DNA of 64,000 nt. Origin: Runella limosa DSM 17973. GTDB taxonomy: Bacteria > Bacteroidota > Bacteroidia > Cytophagales > Spirosomataceae. The translations under genes were made by a program, and so were the position numbers. Shown in pieces: positions 6,871-15,100 of this stretch; the first letter of the stretch is position 1; each line of letters begins with the position of its first letter. Location: positions 200,847-264,846 of the forward strand of contig NZ_KI519426.1 in NCBI RefSeq assembly GCF_000482465.1. Reading direction: 5' to 3'. A model generated the notes under the pieces. That model saw only the letters and a program-made list of their open reading frames with translations. It was not told the origin of the DNA and searched no databases.

Positions 6871-7968
6871 CTACACATTGAAGCGGAAGTGCATGATGTC
6901 GCCGTCTTGTACAATGTATTCTTTGCCTTCTACGGAGATTTTGCCCGCATCGCGGCAACCTGCTTCAGTTTTGTATTTTTCGTAATCGGGAAGTTTGATA
7001 ACCTCCGCACGGATAAAACCACGCTCAAAGTCAGTGTGAATCACTCCTGCTGCTTGAGGGGCTTTCCAGCCGCGCTGAATCGTCCAAGCCCGTACTTCTT
7101 TGACACCTGCGGTAAAATAGGTAATCAAGTTCAAAATGGCGTACGAAGCACGGATGAGTTTGTAAAGCCCCGATTCCGTAAGACCGTATTCGCCCAAAAA
7201 CATTTCACGTTCTTCGGCATCTTCCATTTCAGCGATTTGGGATTCGATGGCGGCGCAAAGCACAATTACTTCGGCGTTTTCTTCGGCCACGGCAGCTTTG
7301 AGCTGATCTACGTACTCGTTGCCTGTCTGAATGGATGTTTCATCCACGTTGGCTACATAAATAACGGGCTTGATGGTGAGCAGTTGAAGATCGGCAATGG
7401 CTGCTTTTTCATCGTCCGTCAAACCGACAGCACGCACGCTTTTTCCTTGAAAGAGCGCATTTTTGACGCGTGTCAGAATTTCGAGCTCTACTTTGGCTTT
7501 GGCATCACCTACGCGGGCTGCTTTTTCTACCCGAGCAAATTTTTTCTCAATGGAATCAAGGTCTTTGAGTTGAAGCTCAAGGTCGATAATTTCTTTGTCA
7601 CTGACGGGGTTGACGCGGCCTTCTACGTGAACAATGTTGTCGTCCGAAAAACAACGAACCACGTGAATAATCGCATCCACCTCACGAATATTGGCCAAAA
7701 ACTGGTTACCAAGACCCTGGCCTTTGCTGGCCCCGCGAACCAAACCTGCGATGTCAACAATCTCAACGATGGTCGGAACGGTACGTTGTGGATTAATGAG
7801 GCGTTCGAGGACAGTGATGCGCTCGTCGGGTACTTCAACCACTCCAACGTTGGGCTCAATGGTACAAAAAGGATAGTTGGCAGCTTCGGCTTTGGCACTT
7901 GATAATGCGCTAAAAAGAGTGGATTTACCTACGTTGGGCAATCCGACAATACCACATTGGAGAGACAT
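6871..7968 (-). CDS. ychF: Redox-regulated ATPase YchF (Obg family)
   Basis: YchF is a ribosome-associated P-loop NTPase of the Obg family that prefers ATP to GTP. The 365-residue length is typical. The P-loop GLPNVGKST is at residues 9-17 and the G3 region is DIAGLVRGASKGQGLGNQFL. The C-terminal TGS domain includes VRAWTIQRGWKAPQAAGVIHTDFERGFIRAE. The gene is preceded by a strong promoter (8072-8101 on the minus strand) and followed by a bidirectional terminator, so it is monocistronic. A long open frame on the opposite strand over most of the gene is a codon-usage shadow. Confidence 0.97.
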   Translation of the reverse strand: MSLQCGIVGLPNVGKSTLFSALSSAKAEAANYPFCTIEPNVGVVEVPDERITVLERLINPQRTVPTIVEIVDIAGLVRGASKGQGLGNQFLANIREVDAIIHVVRCFSDDNIVHVEGRVNPVSDKEIIDLELQLKDLDSIEKKFARVEKAARVGDAKAKVELEILTRVKNALFQGKSVRAVGLTDDEKAAIADLQLLTIKPVIYVANVDETSIQTGNEYVDQLKAAVAEENAEVIVLCAAIESQIAEMEDAEEREMFLGEYGLTESGLYKLIRASYAILNLITYFTAGVKEVRAWTIQRGWKAPQAAGVIHTDFERGFIRAEVIKLPDYEKYKTEAGCRDAGKISVEGKEYIVQDGDIMHFRFNV

Positions 7969-8071
7969 TAGTTGATTTACGATTATTGATTGACGAATTC
8001 AGAAGCGGTCCAATCGTGGCCGTGGGTTCTTTATCGAGCAATGTGAATTTGTGATTATACAATAGCAGCCG

Positions 8072-8101
8072 CAAAATTAGTGCTTTTTGTGGTGGCTACA
8101 A
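8072..8101 (-). promoter_or_regulatory. Promoter of ychF
   Basis: On the minus strand TTG (8101-8099) is followed after 19 nt by TAATTTTG (8079-8072), a full consensus promoter. The leader to ATG 7968 is about 100 nt. Confidence 0.7.
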
Positions 8102-8129
8102 AACCAAAAGCCTCTGGGCAACCAGAGGC
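8100..8129 (-). terminator. Terminator of the DUF3276 gene
   Basis: GCCTCTGG (8110-8117) and CCAGAGGC (8122-8129) form an 8-bp stem with a GCAA loop. On the minus strand it is followed by TTTTGGTTTTG. It lies 30 bp beyond the stop at 8159 and overlaps the -33 region of the ychF promoter. Confidence 0.65.
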
Positions 8130-8158
8130 AGGGCATAGGATAGGTCAGGAAAGGTTGA

Positions 8159-8542
8159 TTAATCCCACTTCAAATCGCTACCTGTATAGTCTTCTTCTTC
8201 ACGTACGGCGTACTGAGAAAAATCTATGTCGGGCATCAATTCGGTTTTAATGTGGGCTACGGTTTCTTGAAGGGCATCTACAAACTTATCGAAGTCTTCT
8301 TTGTAGAGAAACATTTTGTGTTTTTCATAAGCAAACCCATCTCCTTGCGGAAAACGGCGACTTTCTGTAATCGTCAAGTAGTAATCATTTGAACGAGTTG
8401 AACGCACATCAAAAAAGTAAGTTCTTTTCCCTGCCTTTACGCGTTTCGAGTAGATTTTTTCTCTGTCTTTGTCTTCCACTATCCTTTTGAGGTTTAGAGT
8501 TATACCAAACGCTAAAGTACGTCTTTTGTTGTTGGTAGTCAA
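8159..8542 (-). CDS. DUF3276 / PUR-alpha-like nucleic-acid-binding protein
   Basis: The core from DREKIYSKRVKAGKRTYF through TRSNDYYLTITESRRF to MFLYKEDFDKFVDAL is the DUF3276 family, a short PUR repeat protein conserved across Bacteroidota. Relatives bind single-stranded DNA or RNA; the exact role is not known. The 127-residue frame includes about 21 N-terminal residues not typical of the family. A promoter-like TACTTTAG on the minus strand (about 8520-8513, one mismatch) falls inside this extension, so a GTG at 8479 (VEDKDREK) is a plausible alternative start. A hairpin terminator follows. Confidence 0.85.
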   Translation of the reverse strand: MTTNNKRRTLAFGITLNLKRIVEDKDREKIYSKRVKAGKRTYFFDVRSTRSNDYYLTITESRRFPQGDGFAYEKHKMFLYKEDFDKFVDALQETVAHIKTELMPDIDFSQYAVREEEDYTGSDLKWD

Positions 8543-8746
8543 AATATTTTCAAAATAAAGTTGTTGGTTTTTACGTTGTTATAGGCTGGGGTTTGTATGT
8601 CAATTTGTAAAAAACGTAGTTCGTGTTTGTTTTTTGCTTAATTTTCAGCCCTTAAACTCAAAAAAGGTTGCATTTTTTTGAGTATGCGTTCAAGGGGACT
8701 CCTAGTCAAATTGTCATTTTTGGTGAAAAATAACCCGAACAAATCT

Positions 8747-9193
8747 ATGTATTCTACCACTTTTTATGTACTTGTATTGTTGTCGCTGATCAAAGTAAAT
8801 CCAGCATCAGCCCAATTGTTGGGGAAGGAAGAGCAAGGAAGAGCATCATTTTATGCACAAATCTTTAACGGGCGCAAAACGTCATTAGGTGAGCCATTCA
8901 ATCAGAAAGAATATACTGCCGCGCATCGTACATTGCCTTTCAACACCATGGTGGAGGTCACAAACCTTTCTAATAAGCGCACGGTGATTGTGCGTATCAA
9001 CGACCGCGGGCCATACCACCGCACCCGTCTGATTGATTTGAGTCGTTCGGCCGCACAATATTTGGGAATTCTGGGTTCTGGCGTTGCCAATGTCACCCTC
9101 CGTGTAGTTGGGATGGAGGGAATGGTGCTGCTGGGCCAAAATGAGATGATTACCGATACAGGTGACATTATTGAGCGGGCTTTGTCCAATTAA
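8747..9193 (+). CDS. rlpA: RlpA-like double-psi beta-barrel lipoprotein-type protein
   Basis: RlpA-type proteins are exported septal peptidoglycan-active proteins with a double-psi beta-barrel fold. The 148-residue product has a signal peptide (MYSTTFYVLVLLSLIKV, ending ASAQ). The barrel follows with GRASFYAQIFNGRKTS, an AAHRTLPFNTMVEVTN strand and the RINDRGPYHRTRLIDLS motif, which holds the conserved Asp and Arg of the family. No lipobox Cys follows the signal, and there is no C-terminal SPOR domain. The frame is open to a TTG at 8678, but only ATG 8747 puts the signal peptide at the N-terminus. Lytic transglycosylase activity is known for some relatives and cannot be confirmed here. Confidence 0.88.
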   Translation: MYSTTFYVLVLLSLIKVNPASAQLLGKEEQGRASFYAQIFNGRKTSLGEPFNQKEYTAAHRTLPFNTMVEVTNLSNKRTVIVRINDRGPYHRTRLIDLSRSAAQYLGILGSGVANVTLRVVGMEGMVLLGQNEMITDTGDIIERALSN

Positions 9194-9332
9194 AGTAAAA
9201 TTTCTTCCTTCTTCCGTTTTAAGTTTACAGTCTCCAAATAATGTAGTTTATTAGCACGATATTTGTGCTTGCAACGGCTGTAAACTTAAAACATCCTTGC
9301 TTGGCTTCACACCCCAAAAACCTTTTAACGAC

Positions 9333-10247
9333 ATGAGCGCTCGCAAATTTGACATTGCAACGGTAAGACAGTACGGAAATTTAGAGTTTTTGGCGAGACA
9401 GCTCGTCGAAGGGTTTATCACGGGATTACACAAATCGCCCTTTCACGGTTTTTCGGTCGAATTTGCCGAACATCGTTTGTATAATACAGGAGAAAGTACC
9501 CGCCATATCGACTGGAAGGTGTTTGCCAAAAGCGACCGCTTGTTTGTAAAACGCTACGAAGAAGAAACGAACTTGCGTTGCCATTTGCTGGTCGATACGT
9601 CGTCATCGATGTATTATCCTGAGCCAAATCACGATAAAATTACGTTCAGTGTGTTGGCCGCCGCAAGCATCGCCAACTTGCTCCAGCGCCAAAAAGATGC
9701 AGTAAGCTTGTGTACGTTTTCGGATAAAATAGAAGTTCAAACTCCGATAAAGTCCACTCCATCGCACGTTCATAAAGTGTTTTTGGATTTGGAAAACGTT
9801 CTCAAAAAGCCCAAAGAACTCCGTAAAACGGCCGTGGCAGACGTACTGCACGAAATCGCCGAAAAAATTCACAAACGCTCGTTGGTGGTGATTTTCAGTG
9901 ATATGTTTGAAGACATAAATCAAGCCGAAAGAATTTTTTCGGCCATGCAGCATTTACGTCACAACATGCACGAAGTGTTGTTGTTTCACGTTACCGACCG
10001 CCGTACCGAAGAGGAGTTTGCTTTTGATGACCGTCCGTATGAGTTTATTGATTTGGAATCGGGTGAGCGGGTGAAAATTCAGCCTGGACAAGTTAAAAAA
10101 CAATACCAAGAAGCCGCCAAAAAATACTACCACGAACTTCGACTCAAGTGCGGACAATATAAAATTGATTTCATCGAAGCCGATGTTGCCAAAGGCTTAG
10201 ATCAAATTTTGACGGCTTACTTGGCCAAACGAGCAAAAATGCGGTAG
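9333..10247 (+). CDS. DUF58 domain protein
   Basis: DUF58 proteins have a von Willebrand A-like fold and usually work with MoxR-type AAA+ ATPases. The 304-residue product shows the family signature GEFAEHR-like FSVEFAEHRLYNTGEST, followed by HIDWKVFAKSDRLFVKRYEEE. The MIDAS-type DTSSSM sits near residue 90 and IFSDMFED near residue 190. No membrane segment is seen. The frame reaches a TTG at 9297; ATG 9333 is preferred. A -7-like GATATTTG at 9258-9265 (one mismatch) precedes it. No MoxR or Bat genes are adjacent, so the usual partner must be elsewhere. It converges on the cyclophilin gene with only 3 bp between the stops. Confidence 0.9.
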   Translation: MSARKFDIATVRQYGNLEFLARQLVEGFITGLHKSPFHGFSVEFAEHRLYNTGESTRHIDWKVFAKSDRLFVKRYEEETNLRCHLLVDTSSSMYYPEPNHDKITFSVLAAASIANLLQRQKDAVSLCTFSDKIEVQTPIKSTPSHVHKVFLDLENVLKKPKELRKTAVADVLHEIAEKIHKRSLVVIFSDMFEDINQAERIFSAMQHLRHNMHEVLLFHVTDRRTEEEFAFDDRPYEFIDLESGERVKIQPGQVKKQYQEAAKKYYHELRLKCGQYKIDFIEADVAKGLDQILTAYLAKRAKMR

Positions 10248-10250
10248 TCT

Positions 10251-10838
10251 TTAATCAAGATTACCCGTCCAGCCCAATCCCTTTAGTTCCTTGGCGTTCA
10301 TCTGAACAACCCGAATCTTCAGTGTAATCGGCTTGAGCGGGGTGTCTGTTGAATCAGTTTTGACGGCAACGATGGCGTCCACAATGTCCATCCCCTTAAA
10401 AACTTGCCCAAACACCGTGTATTTATCGTCAAGACGCGCCAAACCTTTTTTGTTTTGAACAATGTAAAACTGACAACCCGCCGAAAGCATATCGGGGTTG
10501 TTGTCGCGGCCTGCCCCCACAGCGCCATACACGTGCCGAATCTTTTTGTCGAATTCTGGCTTGAGCAAATAAGGTGAATTGGCGAAACCTTCGGGGGTAT
10601 CAGGACAACCGCCTTGGGCAACAAAATTATTGATGACTCGGTTGAAGGTAAACGAATCCCAGTAATGCTCTCCCGCTAATTTTTTAAAACTTGCTTTGTG
10701 GTTGGGTGTTTCGTTGTACAGCCAAAAGTAAATATCACCCATGCTGGTTTTGATGTGACCAACATCGTATTTTTTTTCTTTAAATGTGAAACCAAGTAAA
10801 ACGGCTGAAAATAGAGTGGCCAGTAAAGCTTTGTTCAT
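10251..10838 (-). CDS. Secreted cyclophilin-type peptidyl-prolyl isomerase
   Basis: This protein catalyses cis-trans isomerisation of prolyl bonds during folding in the periplasm. The 195-residue product has an N-terminal signal-like segment (ALLATLFSAVLLGFTF). A cyclophilin domain follows, with HKASFKKLAGEHYWDSFTFN, the active-site-region segment FVAQGGCPD, SAGCQFYIVQNKK and YTVFGQVFKGMDIVD. A standard-length domain fits one compact cyclophilin. The gene has a TACTTTCG promoter candidate 43 bp upstream and is not obviously in an operon with the efflux genes that follow on the same strand. Confidence 0.93.
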   Translation of the reverse strand: MNKALLATLFSAVLLGFTFKEKKYDVGHIKTSMGDIYFWLYNETPNHKASFKKLAGEHYWDSFTFNRVINNFVAQGGCPDTPEGFANSPYLLKPEFDKKIRHVYGAVGAGRDNNPDMLSAGCQFYIVQNKKGLARLDDKYTVFGQVFKGMDIVDAIVAVKTDSTDTPLKPITLKIRVVQMNAKELKGLGWTGNLD

Positions 10839-10880
10839 GAGGCGTAGGTGTTAAGTTATCTTGAATCATCAGCTAATGTA

Positions 10881-10888
10881 CGAAAGTA
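10881..10888 (-). promoter_or_regulatory. Promoter -7-like element of the cyclophilin gene
   Basis: On the minus strand the sequence is TACTTTCG, one base from TAnnTTTG, about 42 bp before ATG 10838. The identical octamer precedes the gene starting at 46445. Confidence 0.4.
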
Positions 10889-10941
10889 AGGGGCAATTTT
10901 GCAACTAGCCTATTGCCCTTCACCCTTTGCGTACTTACTCC

Positions 10942-12105
10942 TTATTCCTCTTCTCCTTCGCCTTTGGTCAGTTCGGCTTGCAGGGTTTGCGCGCCTGTGA
11001 TAACGATGGGTAAGGTTGGTTTTTGGTTAAAAATAACTTCTACAAAACCATCTTGTGTAGCGCCCGTTTTTACGTCGATGGGGCGATAAATACCTTGTGG
11101 AGTTTTGACAAATACGTGGGCAGTTTCTCCCGTGCGAACAATCGCAGCTTCGGGGAGAGTTTCGGCTTGACGCGGCGAGGATACCACTTTGCCATTCACG
11201 TATTGGCCTGCCAATAAGCGGGTTGTGTTGAGGGTAGCGTAAGCATCAACGGTACGACTGTTGGGGTCGAAGGTAGTTCCTAAACTGCTAATGGTGGCTG
11301 TGCCATTGTCAAACGTTACTTTTTGGCCTACTTTTATGCGAGCTACGTCTTTCTCAAATACTTTAAGTACCAAACGCGCACCCGTCTGATTAATGATTTC
11401 AAACAACGATTCTCCGCCGTTAATGGACTTTCCAAGGGTTGTTTGAACGCTCTTAACTACACCGCCAATCGGAGAGCGAAGGGCGATGGTACGAACGATT
11501 TGATTTGTTTTGAGGGATTTTGGGTCAATTCCCACCACTTGAAGTTTTGCTTCGATGCCTTGTTTGGTCGCTTCCAAAACCCGCATTTCCGATTCGGCTT
11601 GTTGTAGTTTGCGTTTGGCTCCTACTTCTTCCTGCGATAGGGTGGTTTGACGTTGGCGTTCTTGTTCGGCAAATTGAAGTTGACCTGCCGTTTTCCAATA
11701 ATCTTCCTGTAACTGAATGAGTTCGAGGCTTTCGATGGTGGCAAGTGTACTCCCTTTTCCTACTGAATTGCCAGATAAGACTCCAATACTGCGGATAATC
11801 CCAGTGAGCGGAAAGCTCACACTAGCGCTTTGTTGAGGTGAGGATTCAACAACGCCATTGAGAATAATGGCGTCAAATACGGTTCGGGTTTCGGGACTTC
11901 CGAGGCTAATGCCAAAGTTCTTTTCTTGTTCCGCCGTGAGTTTAAGTTCGGTAGGAGCCTTTTCGGGGGCTGCTTCTTCGGTTTGGGCGGTTTCAGTCTT
12001 GTTGCAACTACTGAGAGCTGCTACTAAGCAAAGGGCGATAGGCAAGGGGCGAGGGGGAAAATGCAGAGAAAATAGGCGGCGTATAGAGTGAATTAATGTG
12101 TTCAT
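10942..12105 (-). CDS. RND efflux periplasmic adaptor (CusB/CzcB family) lipoprotein
   Basis: This is the membrane-fusion subunit linking the inner-membrane RND pump to the outer-membrane channel for heavy-metal export. The 387-residue product begins with a signal peptide and lipobox ending LSSC (Cys34), so it should be lipid-anchored. A short Glu/Ala/Pro-rich spacer is followed by the lipoyl-like half (GIIRSIGVLSGNSVGKGSTL), an alpha-helical hairpin (about residues 130-185), the second lipoyl half (RSPIGGVVKSVQTTLGKSI) and beta-barrel domains. No metal-binding C-terminal extension is present. It lies 53 bp downstream of the pump gene, on the same strand, in one operon. The metal (Cu, Ag, Co, Zn, Cd) cannot be decided. 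Confidence 0.93.
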   Translation of the reverse strand: MNTLIHSIRRLFSLHFPPRPLPIALCLVAALSSCNKTETAQTEEAAPEKAPTELKLTAEQEKNFGISLGSPETRTVFDAIILNGVVESSPQQSASVSFPLTGIIRSIGVLSGNSVGKGSTLATIESLELIQLQEDYWKTAGQLQFAEQERQRQTTLSQEEVGAKRKLQQAESEMRVLEATKQGIEAKLQVVGIDPKSLKTNQIVRTIALRSPIGGVVKSVQTTLGKSINGGESLFEIINQTGARLVLKVFEKDVARIKVGQKVTFDNGTATISSLGTTFDPNSRTVDAYATLNTTRLLAGQYVNGKVVSSPRQAETLPEAAIVRTGETAHVFVKTPQGIYRPIDVKTGATQDGFVEVIFNQKPTLPIVITGAQTLQAELTKGEGEEE

Positions 12106-12158
12106 TGGAATTGTGTTGAAGTTGTTAGTCGTCGTTCGTCATTCAAAAAATCGTCATT

Positions 12159-15100
12159 CTATTCAATACCTAGCCATTTTTCAAGCTCAATGACGGTTTG
12201 GGTAAAGCGCAATTGTTCCGTTAAATAAGCTTCACGAATTTGCCAAGCTTGACGGGTATTTTGGAAAAATTCTACGTATTCAATGTCCCCCAAACGAAAT
12301 TGTTTGTAGGCAGTTTTAAGTAATAATTCTGTTTGAGGAAGTGCCGATTGTTCGTAATAATTGAGCGTTGTCTGAAGTTTTTGGAGACTTTCTCGTAAAA
12401 CTTTGGTGTTGGCTTCGGTCTGAAACTGAACGGCTTTGAGTTGATTTTCGCTGGCTTGCTCGCTCACTTTTGCCGCTTCGATACGCGCTTTTTGGGGTTT
12501 ATTGGTCAGCGGTATTCCTAAACCACCAGAAAGGTACATAAAGCCAAGTTTACCTTCAATGGATTGATTGGCGGCTCCAACTCTCCAGTCGGGTTTGAGT
12601 TGTGCTCGTTCTAAGTCCGTAAAATTACGACTCAATTGAGATTCTTCCGATGCAAGGGCAGTGTACCGATTGATTCCTTCTTGGGAAGGGGTGGGGCGTT
12701 GTAAATTGAGCAAGGTATCAATCATTAAGGATTCATTACTGTACAGTAAGGTTTGTAAACCCATGAATGCCAGCTGAATCTCGCGGTCAATAACCGTCCG
12801 ACGGTTCTGAATTTCACGCCGATTGGTTTCGCTTGCTACCACTTCCAACTGGTTGGTTTCCCCCGTTTTGTAACGAGATTTGGCGGCCTCCAGCGCTTTT
12901 ACGTACAAGGTGTCTTGCGCTTGAATGAGTTGGCGATTTTTATACAAAAATAAAATTTGATAATACTGCTGCTTGACACTGAAAGCCAGTTCATTTCGCT
13001 GGATTTCCTGTTGTTTTTGAGTTACATTCACTTGTTGGGTCAACACTTTTGCGCGATTTCGATATACGCCGAAGGGCTCAAAACTCTGCACTGCACTGAG
13101 CGTATAATCAAAGGGACGGCTTTGGGTTTGCCCCGCAGCCAAATCGGCGGAGAGTTTGGGCAGCTGCCAAGCCGATCCAATCAACGCCTTTTGTGATTGT
13201 TGGGTTAACTCCGTTGTTTTTAGGGTTAGGTTATTCTGTGAAGCTCGTTCAATCGCTTGTTGTACGCTGATTTGTGCGTGGGATGGTAATGAAAGTGTAA
13301 TCAGTACCAATACGCTTGCTACTCCTTTTGTAGAAGTGGACACCTTCGAAAACAACGCATACAACACAGGCAAGACAACCAACGTAAGGAGCGTAGCGGA
13401 TAAAATCCCGCCAATCACCACCGTGGCCAGTGGACGCTGTACTTCGGCTCCACCAGAGTTTGAAATAGCCATGGGTAAAAAACCTAATGAGGCTACCGTC
13501 GCCGTGATGATTACGGGTCTGAATCGTACCTCGACAGTGCGTAGGATGCGTTCTTTTAAGTTAGTGACTCCTTCTTTTTCAAGGTCGTTGAGGTAGCTGA
13601 TAAGTACAATTCCGTTCAAAACCGCTACACCAAACAACGCAATAAACCCAACACCCGCCGAGATACTAAAGGGCATGTCGCGCATCCAAAGAGCGATAAT
13701 TCCTCCGATGGCAGACATGGGAACGGCGGAGAATATTAAGAGCGATTCTTTTAAAGAATGGAAGGTAAAATAGAGCAAAGTAAAGATGAGGAAAAGTGCC
13801 AAGGGTACGGCAAAACTTAGGCGTCCTTTGGCGCGTTGAAGGTTTTCAAAAGCTCCCCCGTACGTATAAAAATAACCCGATGGTAAGGCTACTTTTTTCT
13901 CAATCGTGGCCTGAACGTCGTTGACGACACTTTCTACGTCACGGTTGAGAACACCAATACCAATTGTAATGCGCCGACGGGTTTCTTCGTGGGAAATTTG
14001 GGCGGGGGCTTTGCGGAAACCAATGTCAGCCAACTCTGCCAACGGAACTGTTCCTCCTTGTGGCAATGGGATGAGCAATTGTCGCACGTTTTCAATGTCT
14101 TGACGATGTTGCGCATCCAACCGCACTACTAAGTCAAAACGGCGCTCTTGTTCATAGACGGTTCCAGCGGTTTCGCCCGCAAAACCACTGCGAACGAGGC
14201 GGTTGATGTCGGCGATACTCAGGCCGTATTGGGCAATTTTCGCTCGATTGTAGTTGATACTGATTTGAGGTAAACCCACAATTTGCTCCACACGTACACT
14301 GGTGACACCCTCAATTTTTTCGATGACTTTGGCCGCAGCGTTGGCTCGTTCGTACAAAACGTCAAGGTCGTTGCCAAAGATTTTAACGACTACATCGGAG
14401 CGTACCCCCGTAATCATTTCATTAAATCGCATCTGAATAGGTTGGGTCATTTCTACGCTGGTTCCAGGTAGCTCTTCGGCCAATACTGCCGCCATTTTTT
14501 CGGACATTTCTTCACGGTTTTTGGCGTTTTTCCACTCCGAAATGTCTTTCATGTTAATCATCTGATCCACCATTTCAATGGGCATAGGGTCGGTAGGGAT
14601 TTCGGAAGCACCCACACGCCCTACAATCTGTTGGATTTCGGGGAAATGTTTTCGGAGAATTTGATGGGCTTTATTGGCAGAATTAATTGTCTCTGTCAAA
14701 GAAGTCCCCGAAGCTGTGCGGAAGTCAATCGCCAAGTCGCCCTCGTCGAGGGTAGGGACAAATTCGCCGCCAAGACGGTTAAAGACAAGAAGTGAAATTA
14801 TAAAAAGCCCTAAAGTAATGCCAACTGTAGCTTTCTTCCATTGTAACGACCAGAGGATGAGGGGTTCATAACGGCGGTACAACCAAGCGAGTACCCGCTC
14901 TGAAAAATTCCAGTGTTTGTGTAAATTTTTGCCCATGACCAACGACGACATCATTGGAACGTAGGTCAATGATAAAATGAACGCCCCAAAAATGGCAAAA
15001 CCAACCGTCATGGCCATGGGTTTGAACATTTTTCCTTCAATTCCTACCAGTGATAAAATAGGCAAATACACCATCAAAATGATGATTTCTCCAAAGGCCG

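Noticed and set aside
6889-7902. Open frame of 337 codons on the plus strand opposite ychF
   Set aside because: It lies wholly inside the unmistakable ychF gene, has no family features, and is an expected shadow of a highly biased coding frame.
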